A stretch of DNA of 60,000 bases, taken from positions 21,036,437 through 21,096,436 of the forward strand of contig NC_088313.1 of NCBI RefSeq assembly GCF_910592395.1, written 5' to 3'. A program made the translations under genes and the position numbers. Each line of letters starts with the position of its first letter. Within the stretch, counting starts at the first letter, position 1. This document shows, one piece after another, positions 46,201-59,900 of the stretch. The DNA comes from Lineus longissimus (taxonomy: Eukaryota > Nemertea > Pilidiophora > Heteronemertea > Lineidae). Below the pieces are notes generated by a model. That model ran no database searches, had not been told where the DNA came from, and saw only the letters and a program-made list of their open reading frames with translations.

Positions 46201-49200
46201 GGCTTGAACCACAGCACGTTAATTCTTCATGCCAAACACATGCATAGTTTTCCAATCAGGATATGGGCATACAAGGAATTGCCAGCCTTTCAGTTTAGTC
46301 AATATAGGGCTATTGACTATAGGCGAGATATGGGGCATCATAAATCATTCACTATGACAGAAAGCATTTCACCTTTGATTGAAAAAGCCATATAAGCGCT
46401 TCCGGTCTGCCTGTCTTCTTCGTTTGAGTGCCTAAATATGGTTTCAAAGGCTCTGCTCCATATAGCGGAGCTGATAAATGGAACTGAGAAGATATCATTT
46501 GAACTTCTGTCAATGTTCTCAATCAAAGACCCAATACATCAATATGATTGTGAAAGTGTCAGATCAAGAAAGAAATTTATATAATCAACTGGCGCTATCA
46601 AATAGTTCGATTCGTTTGATTTCGGTGATCGTAAAATGCATTAGGTTTGTCAAAAACTGACAGCTTGGTGCAGACATAACTTGTACCTCAGGTATACACT
46701 TTTATCTGTTCAATGCGTGCTCGTTCAAAGCTGACAGTTAGGTTGTTTGACCTTGTGGTATGAACACCTAAAAGATGAACGGGTAACTTTTCATTCAACT
46801 CTAGAACTCCGCCACCCCAGTGTGATAATTTAAAAACCTTTCTTATTCTTGTCTCTAAGGTGTCACCATTCTATGGCAGTGTCAAACCACCCCCTTCTTC
46901 AAGTGTGATGCTGTCCAAATAACCACGTACACTTGAGAAGACTAATCAAAGGTTAACTAGGGGTGTTATTTAAAGGTCTCATACATCTTCTTTTGAGAAC
47001 TACAATGTATAGGATAAAGCAATTGGTTGTGACTACCTAAAAACTGTTAATCTTTTTCTTCGGGTGTTTTGTTTACTCTTTCCAGAGAAAACTTGCAAAA
47101 AAGTGATGTATCCAGGTTGTCATGGTGAAATAACTGTGTTCATTCATGTTTATAGGTTGGATAGCCACTCATGTTGTGTACTCAATAGTGATAACACTTT
47201 CTGAGAAAAAAAGGGCAAGATTTTGCCAGCTGTTCTTGGCAAGGGGTATGAGGCATGGGGTTGAACTCTTTATTGACTTTGCACCACCTGCACTGCGACC
47301 TTGTGACAACATTGCTGATATGCAGTTTATCATTGGTTTATGTGTTTGAAGATCGACTGATTTTTTGCTACTCTTAGACTTTTATTCTCCATGACATTCT
47401 TGTCCATTGTCATTTCCATAGCTCCTAATGGCATATCTTTCCCTGTTCATTTCATCTGGGTTGAACTGGCTTTATACATGTACTTTGGGTGCCAAGAAAT
47501 GTGCATCATTCATGGTGTAGACGAGTTGGTCTCACTTCATGTGAAATATGCTTTACCACACCAAGACATATTTCAAGAAAGGGTCTTTGTCTACAAGTCT
47601 CATTAATGTTCCTCAAATAAAAGAAGGTCAAAGAATGTGTGGACAAATATTTGTTATGGTCGTTCAGAAACTAGCTGTGTATCCTAAAGCTTGGCCATAT
47701 GGGCCATTAACTCATAATGTTTTGTCCCTCTGTCAAATGTCACTTATTCCCTTTGACGAACTAAAGAGGACTAATGGGTAAAGAAAACTCACAAATCACT
47801 TTGGAACAAATTAATTTGCTGAACAATAATTAGTGTCCTAGAAATAGGTATGAACACCGGTCCCATCCTCACCTGACTGACAACTCATGTGTTGATTGTA
47901 TAAGCATTGCACAGCAGATTTAAGTACAATAAAACTGAAGTAGAACACAGGTAGTTAGGGTTCTTAACTTCCTGCAGTGTTGTTATTTGTGACAGGTTTT
48001 GTATGGGGTTGCCCCAGGGGTAATTCAGCAGATTTCTACGAAGTTCACCGTGGCTTTGGTTTGGGTTTCCTGGAATGTACCTGCTGTGTTCACCACAGGA
48101 TTATGGTTGCTGACCACAAAATGCTATCTTCCATCGCTGCTTGGTGTTGGCGAGCGGAGGGACCACTGCCAAATAACTGGTCCAACCAGGATGTGTTGAA
48201 TGAACCCTATCATTGCTCGACCATCCTGTGATTGCGATGGAATCTGCGACCAGATTTTAAACTTATCATTTCAAGATGAAAACCCAACAAAATCAATTTG
48301 TTCATATTTTGCCAGTTTGACAACTTCTGACGGAAAACCAGTCCCGAGCAAGCCTCTTTCACAGCTGGAATGCGGTTTGGGTCATCTTGAGTGTTATGTC
48401 TGTCTATGGTGGTGACAACTTTCGTATTGACAGCTTAGCAAGGGGTTAAACATGAACTGACAACCTGCATCAACTGTAAAATGTGCATATTAATGGTTTT
48501 ACCATTACATGATACAGGATCTATTAAAGTATTATTGAGACATATAAACATTCGCTGACCAAAGCCTATGACCAGACCTATCAATGTTAATACTATGATT
48601 TAAGATTAAGTAATCTCTGAGTTTATCCACAGGTCAGTAGTGAGTTCCAGGAACTACTTACACCTCATTTACTATAACCCATCGGTTCATTCATGATTCC
48701 AGTATGAATGGCCTAAGTTAATGTTTAAAGCCTTTAGCCAATGGCTGAAAGCCAATTAGATTACGATAATTTGATATCCGGTTCTACTTGAGAAAACCTG
48801 TGTAAATAAAGTGCATGCCATGGCCTAAGATCTTGGACCAAGTTTAGATGGAATAGAGTTCAGCCTTTGAGCTTGATCTGATTGGCTGGAGTGTTCCATT
48901 CATAAAATATTGAGTGAGTGACCTAATCATCAATATTGGTCTTTGAAATGTCAAAAAGTTATACTGTGTTGGCCCTATTTAGTCGGTTCTGGTGTGTCTG
49001 TTTTACATAGGCCTTTATAGGCCTTTAGTATAGGTGTCCTTCAACTGGCTAAATAGTGTCCCCACAGTGTGTAAAATAACAAACCACATCGTTTCCATCT
49101 ACAAGTCCTTTTTGTACTCGCAATGCTAAAAAAATCTCCACCGCCCCCGTACTAACTGTTTTTGCTTGTCGCACATGATAGATTGGCTGATAAATCTATA

Positions 49201-51611
49201 GCGAAACATGTAACTGAATTTGAAATTGAGTTTCTCCTTCATCTGACTGATTATCAGATAGTCCTGTGTTTGAGGTATGGCCAATCAAGTCACAGTGGGG
49301 CCAGACGGTGTCCTCATGATGCCTCTTCATCAGCTGGCGCCATGTGCTCCCCAAACATCATGGAATCTGTATCAGTTGGACATGTGAAGAAACAGCCTTC
49401 CTTCGAAGAACACAGCACCACTGTCATGTATTCCAGTCCTGCTGAATGATCCTCTTAGGTTCTCTCAAGCTCGACCAAATGTGTCTGGAAAAGGGATAGA
49501 CATTTTGTAATTTAGAATATGGCGAGATAATGGTTGTTATACAAACCCTAATTAAAAAAGAAAATCAATCCTAAATCACATGATTGATCACTGTGATGAT
49601 GTATGCGATTAATGATTCACTTCCATTTCAGGAACCTGTCCAGAGCTAGATGTTGTAAGAACATCATCTTTTTCAGTAGAGTTGGCATCATGACTATACC
49701 ACATCACCGAAGGAGCCAAAGCAGGTCACCATTCCAGGATCAACAGTTACTTAGCTCAGCTGCAGGCTCTTGGGCCTCTAGTTCAGTGAGCTTGACCGAG
49801 TGCCTCACATTGCTTACTTTGCCTCGGCTTACAGCCAATGGCAAGGTAGCTATTCCAGGATCATGACTTTATCGCTAAGAATAACCACTAAGTAACATGT
49901 TATTTCTGACTGCTGGTAATCTGCTATTTCTGCTGAGAATACCTAGCCAATTCCTGGCATCACTTCTGTGCAAGTTACCAGAACAACACAAGCTTAGCTG
50001 ATTCCATTAATTCTTGCCAACAGACAAAAGGAAACCAAATGTGTCATGCAGTCAGCCTCAATTCACCTCTCTAAACAATGATGGACCCTACCAGTGCTTC
50101 TTTAGAACCCATTTCTCCCAATATGAGCAGTGCCTCGACATAAATTGGCTTGAAATAAAATAAGTTGGCCCAACTGACATTTACAGTCGAGGAAAAGACA
50201 TATTTTGGATTTTAAAAGCTGCCATATCAGACATAATGAGTACAGGCATTGTGATTCATAGAGAAGAACCAAACATGACTTAACAGCAGTCGCCTAACTA
50301 TATACAGCACAGACTCTTCTATTTCATCTACCCTGGCCCATTTCCTTCTTTCAGGAGAAGCCTGATCCGTCCATGATAGGCTTAGATCAGATTTACCAAA
50401 GGCTTTCGTTATGAAGGTCTTATATTCCTTCCTCACTAGAATATCAGTTTTATGTCCAGGTAGGCCTTTGCTCGACTGAAACATTGGTAGGCGTATAGGA
50501 AAGCTATAAAGGGAAAAATTGTCTCATTCTTCGGAGGGATGATGCTATTTTTGGCAGATATTGGCTGAGGCCTAGGGAAAGCTGTTTTCATCAATGACTG
50601 GCAACACAATAAGCCTACTCAGATGCAAGGCTAGATCTCTTTCTTGCCTCTCGTTCTTGCTTTTTTTTCATTATTTGCTTTCCTTATTTGATGACTTTCA
50701 TGAGCTCCGGTCCAATCTAATGTGTTTGCAGCAGTTTTCTCTTGAGATATATCAGAATGCAGAATGCTGTAAGCAAAATCATTGCAAAAAGTCTGCATTG
50801 AGCTTTTTCAGTGCTATCATTGCTGACCTTCTACAAATGAAATGTTTTTGAGCTTTCGTACATGTTTGAATTAGCTGTGAGAGTAAATCTGCGTCGGTGA
50901 GACAACTGTGGAGACCACTTCAGTCTATTTATAGGACCACATGATCCAATATCCCACATGGCGCACATGCAGTGATAGTGCTGCACACATTCATAGGCCT
51001 AGTTCACTCACTTAAGCCATTTGTGTTTGATTAATTTTTTATTAATTTCAGTCAGCAGCAATCAACTATGTACAGAGCTTTCAGGTGGTCATTCCTTCAC
51101 CAAGTTGTACTAGTCCAGACATCAAGAAAAATATAGCCTACATCATTGAACAGCAGCTGCTCCAACCGTCTAGAGGCCTGCGTCCACACATCAGTACTTA
51201 TGTGCGATATTCAGCATTGAGTACAATTGACTGATGAATTACGTCAACCGCCAGCTTGCCTCTTCTTTCTATTTCTAGATCACGTATGGAAATCAGCTTT
51301 ATATTTCATCGGATGATTCAACAAATGATTGACAGTCCAAGCCTCAATTGCGTAAATCACTCACCAAAGCTGCTATATCTGATCTTTGATGGTGCTGCAT
51401 TGACCAGTATTCTGAGGCCATCTTGACCTTTCTACGCCAACTTGGACTCTGTTGCAAAAAGCCTTGATAAAGAATGAAGTATGCATCAATATATATCAGC
51501 TATTGGTCTGTCTTATATCATAGCTGTAGACAAAGCGTGGCCATTGCTATCGCTCGTTCAGTCTGACAATTTCGACAACTGTATATGTATTTTGCGTTTA
51601 AATTTATGCAG
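43209..51611. other. No gene supported
   Basis: Mostly AT-rich. Open frames at 45063-45350, 47977-48231, 49162-49449 and 49603-49866 were examined; the last two have exon-like edges (acceptor CCATTTCAG at 49632, donor AAG/GTAGCT near 49849) but no recognisable protein. A short AGGCCTTTATAGGCCTTTAG doublet lies near 49010. Confidence 0.4.
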
Positions 51612-51847
51612 TGTCCCAATATGACAAGTACAAGGGGACGAAGAGTGAAGTTGCAGCTGACGACAGGACATTAAACTTTACAGTCTGTGTCATGTTCCTG
51701 GCTGCCAGCGGACTGTGCATGTGGAGTGTATGGGTGATGTACCACATGCATGCACGCTCCAGCAACATCATTCAGACATTTCCAAAACAATTTCAGCCAA
51801 GTTCACCTCAGCAGCCAAGTCAACACTCGATAATTTTGTGGCCATAA
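51612..51847 (+). CDS. Candidate terminal exon of a one-pass membrane protein
   Basis: Acceptor TTTATGCAG precedes a 78-codon open segment ending TAA. It starts with two bases of a codon, then SQYDKYKGTKSEVAADDR, a hydrophobic span of about 23 residues (LNFTVCVMFLAASGLCMWSV and on), then a polar Gln/Ser/Pro tail. The charge pattern and Trp/Met/Cys-rich span look like a real transmembrane helix. The phase fits the donor at 37077, giving a protein of about 104 residues with a 14.5-kb intron. Family unknown. Confidence 0.35.
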
Positions 51848-53368
51848 TTTGGGAACAAACTTGATGCCAAAACCTCTCAGAATCCTATTTAATGATCATC
51901 TTTACCTTAGAAATGTGCTTATTTCCTGGGAGTTCTGGAAGCATCTTTCTCCTCGTATCATCAGTTGTGTTATCTTAGCCTACCCCATGTTGGTATTGAC
52001 GTCATCGTGGTCGACCTTGGAGAAGCTTCTTGGCATCCGTACCTGACTCATGTCTGCTGCCAGTTCATCAGTACGATTAACCATCAGCTTTATCTGCTTT
52101 ATCTTCCAAGAAAGAAAATGAAATCATTAGAAATCAGTTACAGACTAAGTCATTGCCAGAACTGCATAACAAAATATCAAATTTTCTGTTAAAAATGGTA
52201 CGAAACGGACACTTTTCAGACTATTTCACTTAAAAACAAAACAAGGAAGGATTATAAAACTGAAAAAACTGTAAGAATCCAGCATCAATAATGGTAAGTC
52301 ACCATAACATAGCATTAAACTTCAACTTGGTGCAAAGTTTACTGACCCTAACTAAAAGAGATAAGTGCTAACTAACCTCCCTTGAACTAGGAGAGCCTGG
52401 TCTCTAATGACTTAAGTAAACTGACAAGATAAATGCAACCACCTACTTAAACAACATTCAGATGCCAGAGACATTCAGAAACAATGAAATATTTCAACTT
52501 CCCTGATGTACAGTACATCCAAGATAAATGATCGATAGTTCCAATTTTTCTGTTTCTATTTTTGTGAGAGCAGTACGTGAACATGGAATATAAATGGTTT
52601 CGTTGGTACAAATACTGGCGACATCATTCATTCCTGTGAAGTCTTACAAATTGCAGCAAAGCTGTGATGCATGTGGTTGGATGGAGTTAGTACATATCGA
52701 AGTTATTTTACAGAAATATCATGATTAGACGAGGCAACACAACAGTTACTGAGTGACATAAAGGTACATGTACTTGTATTTTGAAAATGATGAACATTTC
52801 AGATCCATGACATAGTTTTTTTGCGGTAACTCTTTTTGAACAAGAACATATCCTTGACAAATATGTTTCTTTTCTTCATTTGATATCAAGGCTTACGTGC
52901 TAATGAACAGTTTTCGAACGATTTCTTTGAAATGTCTATGTAGGCAATAGACATTTCTTGCCCTTAAAAATGTATCATTGGCAAGAAATCATGTCTGGCT
53001 CTTACTCTCTTTGAAATGATAGGTCTAGTTTTGAAAGAAAGTTTTATATCTGAAGCTGTAAGATGTAACAAGCCTCTAAGTTAATCTTCAACGAGATGGA
53101 TATTTTTCTCAACTGAGCAGGTCGAAATCAAAAGACAATATCAATATAAACAGCGTATAACTTATTGTCTCATGTTATTACTGCCATGAGGCTAAAAGGC
53201 CTAATGCCCCAGTGAGGTTGACGTATTCTCATTGTTGCTTAGTTATCCTTTGTTGACAAATATAAAACGACATTCATCTGCTTGATCATTGATATACAGA
53301 TCTGTTGGGTGAAATATTCTACGTTTTATTCGATTGTGACCATGATATTTCCTCCCTGCTGTTGTTGG
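51848..53368. other. No gene recognised
   Basis: AT-rich non-coding sequence, possibly the 3' UTR of the preceding candidate. GACATTTCTTGCC and GGCAAGAAATC near 52950-52990 form a short inverted repeat. Confidence 0.4.
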
Positions 53369-53375
53369 TATAAAA
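53369..53375 (+). promoter_or_regulatory. TATA box
   Basis: TATAAAA in GGTATAAAACTGG, 113 bases before an ATG in good context at 53488. The distance allows a start site near 53400 and a 5' UTR of about 90 bases. Confidence 0.35.
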
Positions 53376-53487
53376 CTGGCCAGGGTTGTAATGTTCTATT
53401 TTGGTCTGTGAGTGTAAGCCGGTTATTCCCAGCAGTCAGGTAGTGAGCGCAAAATAGACTTTAGAAAACTGGCGGCAAGTCAACAAT

Positions 53488-53592
53488 ATGGCAGGACCCA
53501 TCTCAGAAGTCACTGCTAGAAGATACCAACTACCAGACGATTATAAAGGAAGCTTTGTTGAAGAGTCAGTCATATTTTTAGAGCAACTTTGA
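53488..53592 (+). CDS. Small ORF or first coding exon, unknown
   Basis: ATG with A at -3 and G at +4 opens a 34-codon frame starting MAGPISEVTARRYQLPDDY; codon use in the first 27 codons is protein-like, then becomes AT-rich before the stop. An exon ending near 53568 (TCA/GTCATA, a weak donor) would fit better than a 34-residue protein. It could start a gene continuing past the window. Not recognised. Confidence 0.3.
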   Translation: MAGPISEVTARRYQLPDDYKGSFVEESVIFLEQL

Positions 53593-55304
53593 TAGATACA
53601 TGTACTTGTCAAATGATGAACTATATGAAATATATTATAGAGCATTAGACATTTGCAGTCTATTTCTATTCAAAATGATTATACCAACGTTTGTACAATG
53701 TAGATTTCAATCTTGACATTTAATTTTTTATAATCACAGAGCTCACATCTTTTGACTATGTAATAATCAATAAAAAGTATCTTATACCGTTCATTATCTG
53801 AAACATATGAGGAAGTATTGAATAAAATCTTAGAGCTGCAGGAAAGCAAATGCTATCCTATAATTAGGTCAATGCAGTCGACCTTCAAGAATTGTCTTTA
53901 CTTGTTGATAATGATGGTATTTTCTATTGTGTAGGTTAATGACAGGATTGAACTTCAGGAAGAGGAATGAGATGTATTAGTGAGGTGATAATCTGCGTGG
54001 GAAGATGTCATTAAGGCATGATTCCACTTTGGCATTTTCTCACTACGGTCATTGTCTGGCATGCGATTGTGATGAAGGTAACTATAGTGAAAATCATAAA
54101 ACAAGTGAAAAAAATATTTGGACTTGGAAATTTTTTCATATGGCATGACAAATTTGGGACTGCCCAATCGAGTGGTCGTGGTCGTCTGCATCAAAATACT
54201 AATACTATTACTTCCACCAGCAGTGTGCTTCCACAAATACTCAAAGAATGGTTGCAAGATGTGATGTTTGGGCTGAATCCTTGTCAAAGCAGTGACTGGT
54301 ATGCCTGTCAGATGGACTTTTGACAACTCAGATCAAATTTGACCTTGCCTTCAGTCTGTCAGTCAGCGTTGGTGAGATTCAGGGCCTTCTTCATGTTTTA
54401 GGCAGGCAACACTCCAGAACTTCTTGTTTTCCTGAAGTATGATTTCTTTTATTTTTCCTTTATAATCATATACTCAATGTTTAGATATGTATACAGCCAA
54501 GGTAGTCACCATTGATGTTTAGCTTTCAATATTGTGATAGTCTGAAACAAAGGAATCTGTGAGAATAATTAAACTCAAAAGCTATTCAATGTTTGAATTT
54601 TAACATTTTCATCTACATTGATTAAATATTCATTTTCCCTGTTGCGCTGTTGCTGAACGGGATATACCACATTCTAGTTGTGAATACAACCTTGAATCAT
54701 GCCCAGGGCTTCCAAAGGGATGCAAATGCTTCACTTGGTTCAGATTAAATGGTTTCCAATAAAGTTTCAAATTTACAAATATACTTTTTATCCTTTTAAA
54801 GCCTTTGTTCCGTTAACCCTTTTGATTTTGTCCAAACAAAAGGGAACAACCTAATGCCCATCCACAGATGTTTCAATGAATACTTCGAGCACAGTAGAAC
54901 AATTTGTATAGGTCTTTATTGCTCATAGTTAAAACTGCAAAACTTTACATTTTAGGTCAAATGACGTGTCCTGTTTTGTCTCGGAAACTGGACTTTGGTG
55001 TGTGATGACACTCTACCAAACATAATGAACTGGGCCACTGCATGATCCAAATTTAAAAGCATTTTGCGAGCGAACGACAATGAAAGTGTAATGATGATCC
55101 TGATCCAGTCATCAGGTCGATAGAGCCTGGATGACCTTTAGATGAAGTCGTTGATGTATCTATTGATTCTGATCACATCAATGTTAGTACTCTCAGTGCC
55201 TCTTTCATCTTTTCTCGTCACATTTGCAATAAAAAGTAGTTTTGGTAAAGCAAATATTCAGAGCAAGATGGCTATTAATTTTAAGCTAGTGCATTTGGCA
55301 ATCA
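53593..55304. other. No gene; MITE fragment inside
   Basis: AT-rich non-coding DNA. AATAAA words at about 53772 and 54768 have no associated gene. The MITE fragment at 54105-54138 is listed separately. Confidence 0.4.
54105..54138. mobile_element. Short MITE, fragment D (right end)
   Basis: GTGAAAAAAATATTTGGACT followed by TGGAAATTTTTTCA matches the right terminus of copy B (38639-38672) almost base for base. The rest of the element is absent. Confidence 0.7.
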
Positions 55305-55432
55305 CGGAATAAACCGGACAAGACCGAGCACCCGGCAGAATTGGTGATACAGAATTAACCTGACATTACCCAGCACCCTGCAGGAGCAGTACCGCTTTTT
55401 AATAACAAAAGGGACATCACCCAGCACCAAAG
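55305..55432. repeat. Degenerate ~46-bp tandem repeat, three copies
   Basis: On the - strand GGTGCTGGGTGATGTCCC, GGTGCTGGGTAATGTCAGG and GGTGCTCGGTCTTGTCCGG recur at about 46-53 bp, each followed by TT(A/T)ATTC-like sequence. It encodes a repeated RVLGNVR-like peptide, probably fortuitous. Confidence 0.65.
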
Positions 55433-56624
55433 TAGATCTATTTCTGTCTTCGTCATGGAAACGAAGCCAGGACCGATCAGCACTATTTTCTTCTCTCTTC
55501 CCAGGCACCGACAGACTGTCACTATAAATAGACAACAACTTTTGTAATGGTGATATAGATATATTTGATATCATCATTCAAACCAAACATTGTCAACTTT
55601 AACTAAACTGTTCAAACTGTAATGATATTCTGCATTACAGTCTCGATCTGCATTTTTTAACCGTGTCATGTCGATATGGCATTGTAAATATACAACAGGG
55701 TGGACCCAAAGCTCCAGTGTCAAAATCCACGGATGTATATGATATCTGACTGATGACCTGGTAGACTAAAAAAACCCCTGTATTTAACACCATCTTAAGC
55801 TTATTATTATTCTATCAATCCATTTTCTCTCCCTCAGCCTTACCTCTCGTTAATAGTTGCACTTTGTTTGTACATGTATAATCATGTAGAAAATTACATA
55901 CTAGTAATTGTGTTCTAGTATCCATAAACTGCATAAGTCTTTCACCCATTGCCCGGAGAGTACAGTGGCATAAGCTATTGATAGATAAATCTGTCCTTGA
56001 GATGTTGTCGCCATAAAAAAAATACCATCATCTGGAAATGATGCCATTTATAAGAAGAGTATGTTCTTCCCTTTCCGCTCTGTCTGAGAAAGTTGTTGGG
56101 TTATCTTGATGTTATCAGAATACATCAGTTTCTCACTTATCGAACTGGAATTCTTCCATTTGGCATTTCAATGAAATTGTTTCAATTAGAATACATTTAT
56201 ATTCACATCCTGACATGGAATATGTTGTCGCTTTCAGTAGAGTTGCATTGGAACCAACTTGAATATTCAGCTTATCCGCGAAAACTTCGCTCAAAAAGGT
56301 GGTAGACTTAAGTCTGCAGTTGAACTTTTTGCAATATAGATAATGGCGAGGCAACAATCATACTATGTCTGCTCTTCTCATTGTTGAGTCGTATCTTAGC
56401 TTGGAAATCAGTCTGTGCTATCACTCTGTGCACAGGCTTGATAGGTCTCAGTTCTTAGTGGCAGTTTTCTTTGTGACCCTAACATATCGAGCTATGGCTC
56501 ATCATAGTAAGAACAGTATTGTCTATCCGTTGGTAATCTGTCTGAAAGGAGGGCCACAGATCCTACAAGATAAATATTCTTACATGATTTGGCTTGTAGA
56601 AGATGTCTTTCAGGGGATTGTTCC
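55433..56624. other. No gene recognised
   Basis: AT-rich non-coding DNA without clear structure. Confidence 0.4.
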
Positions 56625-56925
56625 TTTGGTGTCTCGGGTTCTATCCGTCACAAGTTCTGTTTTTCCCAGGTTCTCTCTGTTCTGGGTTATATGCATCCTG
56701 GGCTCTATTTGTCTTAGTCAGGGGAAGACTGGGGTTGGGTCCCGGGAGGCTGTTAAAAATTCCCACGTCAAAAAGTATTCAACCTTCCCTTACAACTGGG
56801 ACACACAGAACAAGGATGCATAGAACCCGGGACACATATAATCCGTTTGATTTAGGGACACACAGAGACCTGGGATGCCTAGAGCCCGGGGTGTATAGAA
56901 TCCAGGTTGCATAGAACCCACCCCA
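56625..56925. repeat. Foldback cluster of GGGATGCATAGAACCC-type units
   Basis: Left of about 56750 the units read GGGTTCTAT, CCCAGGTTCTCT, GGGTTATATGCATCCTGGG; right of it they read ATGCATAGAACCCGGG, GATGCCTAGAGCCCGGG, GTTGCATAGAACCC, that is, the reverse complement. The two halves thus form a large imperfect inverted repeat made of about 20-bp units. Confidence 0.65.
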
Positions 56926-59900
56926 TCTTCCAGACCTTATCGGATCAAGATCTCATCAGATCCTAAATGTGGCTCGTACTAAAAACATAAGGTAAAGTCT
57001 CCTGCAAGATTCAGATAGAGATCCGAAGATCAGAGACATTTTGGCCTGCGACTTTAAAAGCTGAATAAAAAAACTAAACCAGACCTGTCCTTGCTTTAGA
57101 TTTCGGCTCTTTCATCTTTGCTTCGCTACACGTCTTCTCTTGGAGAGCGCCCCATCCTTCTAGAAGCTTCTCCTGATGTTAAATATTTACCTAGCAAGGC
57201 TGAGAATAGCAGAAAGAAACCTAGAAACCTCGCGTACCAACGTCAGAAGTTATCCAGATTCTATGATTAGCTGGAGCAGGCCAAAGGTGGCTTAATGCCA
57301 AACAGGTGTGAAGCAGCGGTAACATCTGCATCTCAGGTATCCCATCTATTTCAGACTCTTTCCTCATAGTTATTTTAGTCATCTATTTCCAAGCAGTGCA
57401 TCACTTACTATATATACCTCTTCGCTCAGTGTCTATTCTTGATCTAGGTCATGCTACTTGTAATTTCTTGGATACCTTTTCCTTACGTGGACTACCACTT
57501 TTTTATGGCTAGCTCAGGTATTGCCAACTCATTAACTATGTAATTAATGTCCGGAAGCTTTCTCTGGCAGTCTCCCAAATGTGTTAGAAGCGGACTTGTC
57601 TGTTGCTAGGTTTAGATAGACACCTGTCTAGTTTGAGCCAATTGAATTCTTTGGCTAGGAAAATTGGCACATAAATAAGCAGTTTCCCTTGCATCTTCTT
57701 CTTTCTTGCAATTCATTGTAAAATGTCATGCAGCCTTGTCGCAATGGACCCCTAAAGCTATACGTTATGTTTGTACATATCAATGCCTAAGCAGGGACTT
57801 TCCTGTTGTGGCAAATGTGGTAAGTGTTTGTCCTGTCTCAGTTCAAGTGTGAAAAGCACCACTACGCATTCCCATTCTGCTGATGTGTTTAAAGTTTTAT
57901 TCCCAGCCATTTGTTTCTTTGTAAATTTACATTTTTCAAAGACTTGAATACCTTTGATGGCTCAACTCTCAAGCAAGAACATGTTCTTGCTGTTTCATCT
58001 GTACGAGCTGGAGTTTTGTAGTGATGACGGATGAAGCTGTTACCTTTCCATAGACAAAGTCGGTTGAAGATCTCAAGAAGAACTGAATGTCATCTCTCAC
58101 CTTTTCATCTTCAGACCGGAAGTAGGAACTTTGCTCATGTGAGGATCCCACTGGCCATTTCAGAAATAACCATTCGAAAAAACTGAAAGTTTATCCCAAG
58201 AATGACTAGAGAATGTCTTCCATCGAAGTGTATTCCAGTTATGGTTGGTGTGGTGTTTTCTCACAATATATCTAGGTTGAGTATCTTCTTGGAAACGACC
58301 CAACTTTGAGGACACTCTTATTTCCTTCAATGGTCTGCAAATGTTTGTACAGTGTCCCACTTAACATATACTGTCTTGAACAGAAATAAAGAGATAACAG
58401 CCATTAACTGCAACAATGTCATCAAAATTAATGAGCTCCCATCGTTAAACCGTTTACTTTATTCTTCTGATCCCGACAGTAAATGTTAGTACATACATTG
58501 AAATGAACTGAATTCTGTTTAAGTGTAAAACATGAACTATCAGGTGACAATACTTAAAATGCATGAAAATAGATTCCAACCGGGAAAAGCTTTGTTTTTC
58601 TTTGGCCTCGATATCTAAACAATCCTGGACGTACTTGTGTTTTTTACAACCATTTGCGTCATGTGTTCAAGGAAGCACTTCTCTTTGGCCTAGTTCACAT
58701 GGAATCCCATTCATAAAACAGCTTGACATTGCTCCATTTACGTCACAGCAATCAGAAGTAATTACTAGGCCTATTACTTAGATGGAATCCAAGCTAATTT
58801 TAGAAACAAAAAGGTTATTTGTGGCACTGTTTTACTTATTTATTTCCTCCTGATGCAGGCCAAAGTACAAAGTATATATTTTTTTGGTCAGTTTCTTTTA
58901 ATAAATATAAATGTCATCTCTATTCATAATTGGTTGCCGTGTATGAAAAATATTTGGAACCTACGTACATGGGCTCAAGTTAATTGGAATGTTAATTGTA
59001 TCTCTGTATTTGCTGAAAACACACATGGCCAACTTAATGAATTTCGCAGGCCTATATAACCTACTAATGGTGATACATAGAGTTCCATTTTCTCGCCAGA
59101 ACGTATCCAAAGAAAAACCCATGCCAACATTGTGTGTCATAAAGTCAAAACTAAATTGTAGCTTTTGTACATTGCCAATTGAAGTAATTGCAATTTGCTT
59201 ACCCTCACAGATACACAAAGACTCAAAGAATATGTCATTGGTAAGCACATTTCTCATAACTTACTTGCTTTTTATCCCTGTTACCTTTAGGCAGCTTCTG
59301 GGAAAGTTTTGTGTCGCTGAATTAATAGCATCGCACGTTCTGGCCTCTGTCAGTCAAGGTGCATATAGTGGCATCAATGATAACTTGTGTTGACCTCCAA
59401 GCAAAAGTCAACTTGTCTGCCATTGCTAGAATTAAATCAGCCGTTCCATTTAGTTTGTGAGCTGCTTCGCCTTCATTTATGTTAGGGTTGGGGTTTTTGG
59501 GTTTTTTTTGTTACTTGTAGGCTAGCCATGTTTGCACTGGTACTGGTACTCACATACACAATCCATCTATCGGTTTACTGTGACAGAGCACTGAAACATA
59601 AAAACATAAAAATAACGATATTCTGTTGAGGTAGTACTACCGACCTTGGCAATTTTATGCCTTCAAGAAGCGCTTCATGTTGCAAACCATTGAGCATCAA
59701 CATCAAAGGGAACTGAATTTTGAGCTCATCACCTTCTAAAATCCTCATTATTTTTTCATCATTGCCTCCAGTTATGTCAGCATTGTATTCATGCATACGT
59801 ATCAATAACCTTTTCATCCTTATATATATATCTATATCGATTGACTACAACAACATTTTTCTAAAGGGTCATGAATGTATCATGTTTCTTTGCGACCAAC

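Noticed and set aside
49162-49866. Exons of a third gene
   Set aside because: Two frames have plausible edges, but no phase-compatible chain or recognisable protein could be built.
56365-56914. 152- and 103-codon membrane-like frames
   Set aside because: They run into the inverted 20-bp unit array; the hydrophobic stretches come from T-rich repeat DNA.
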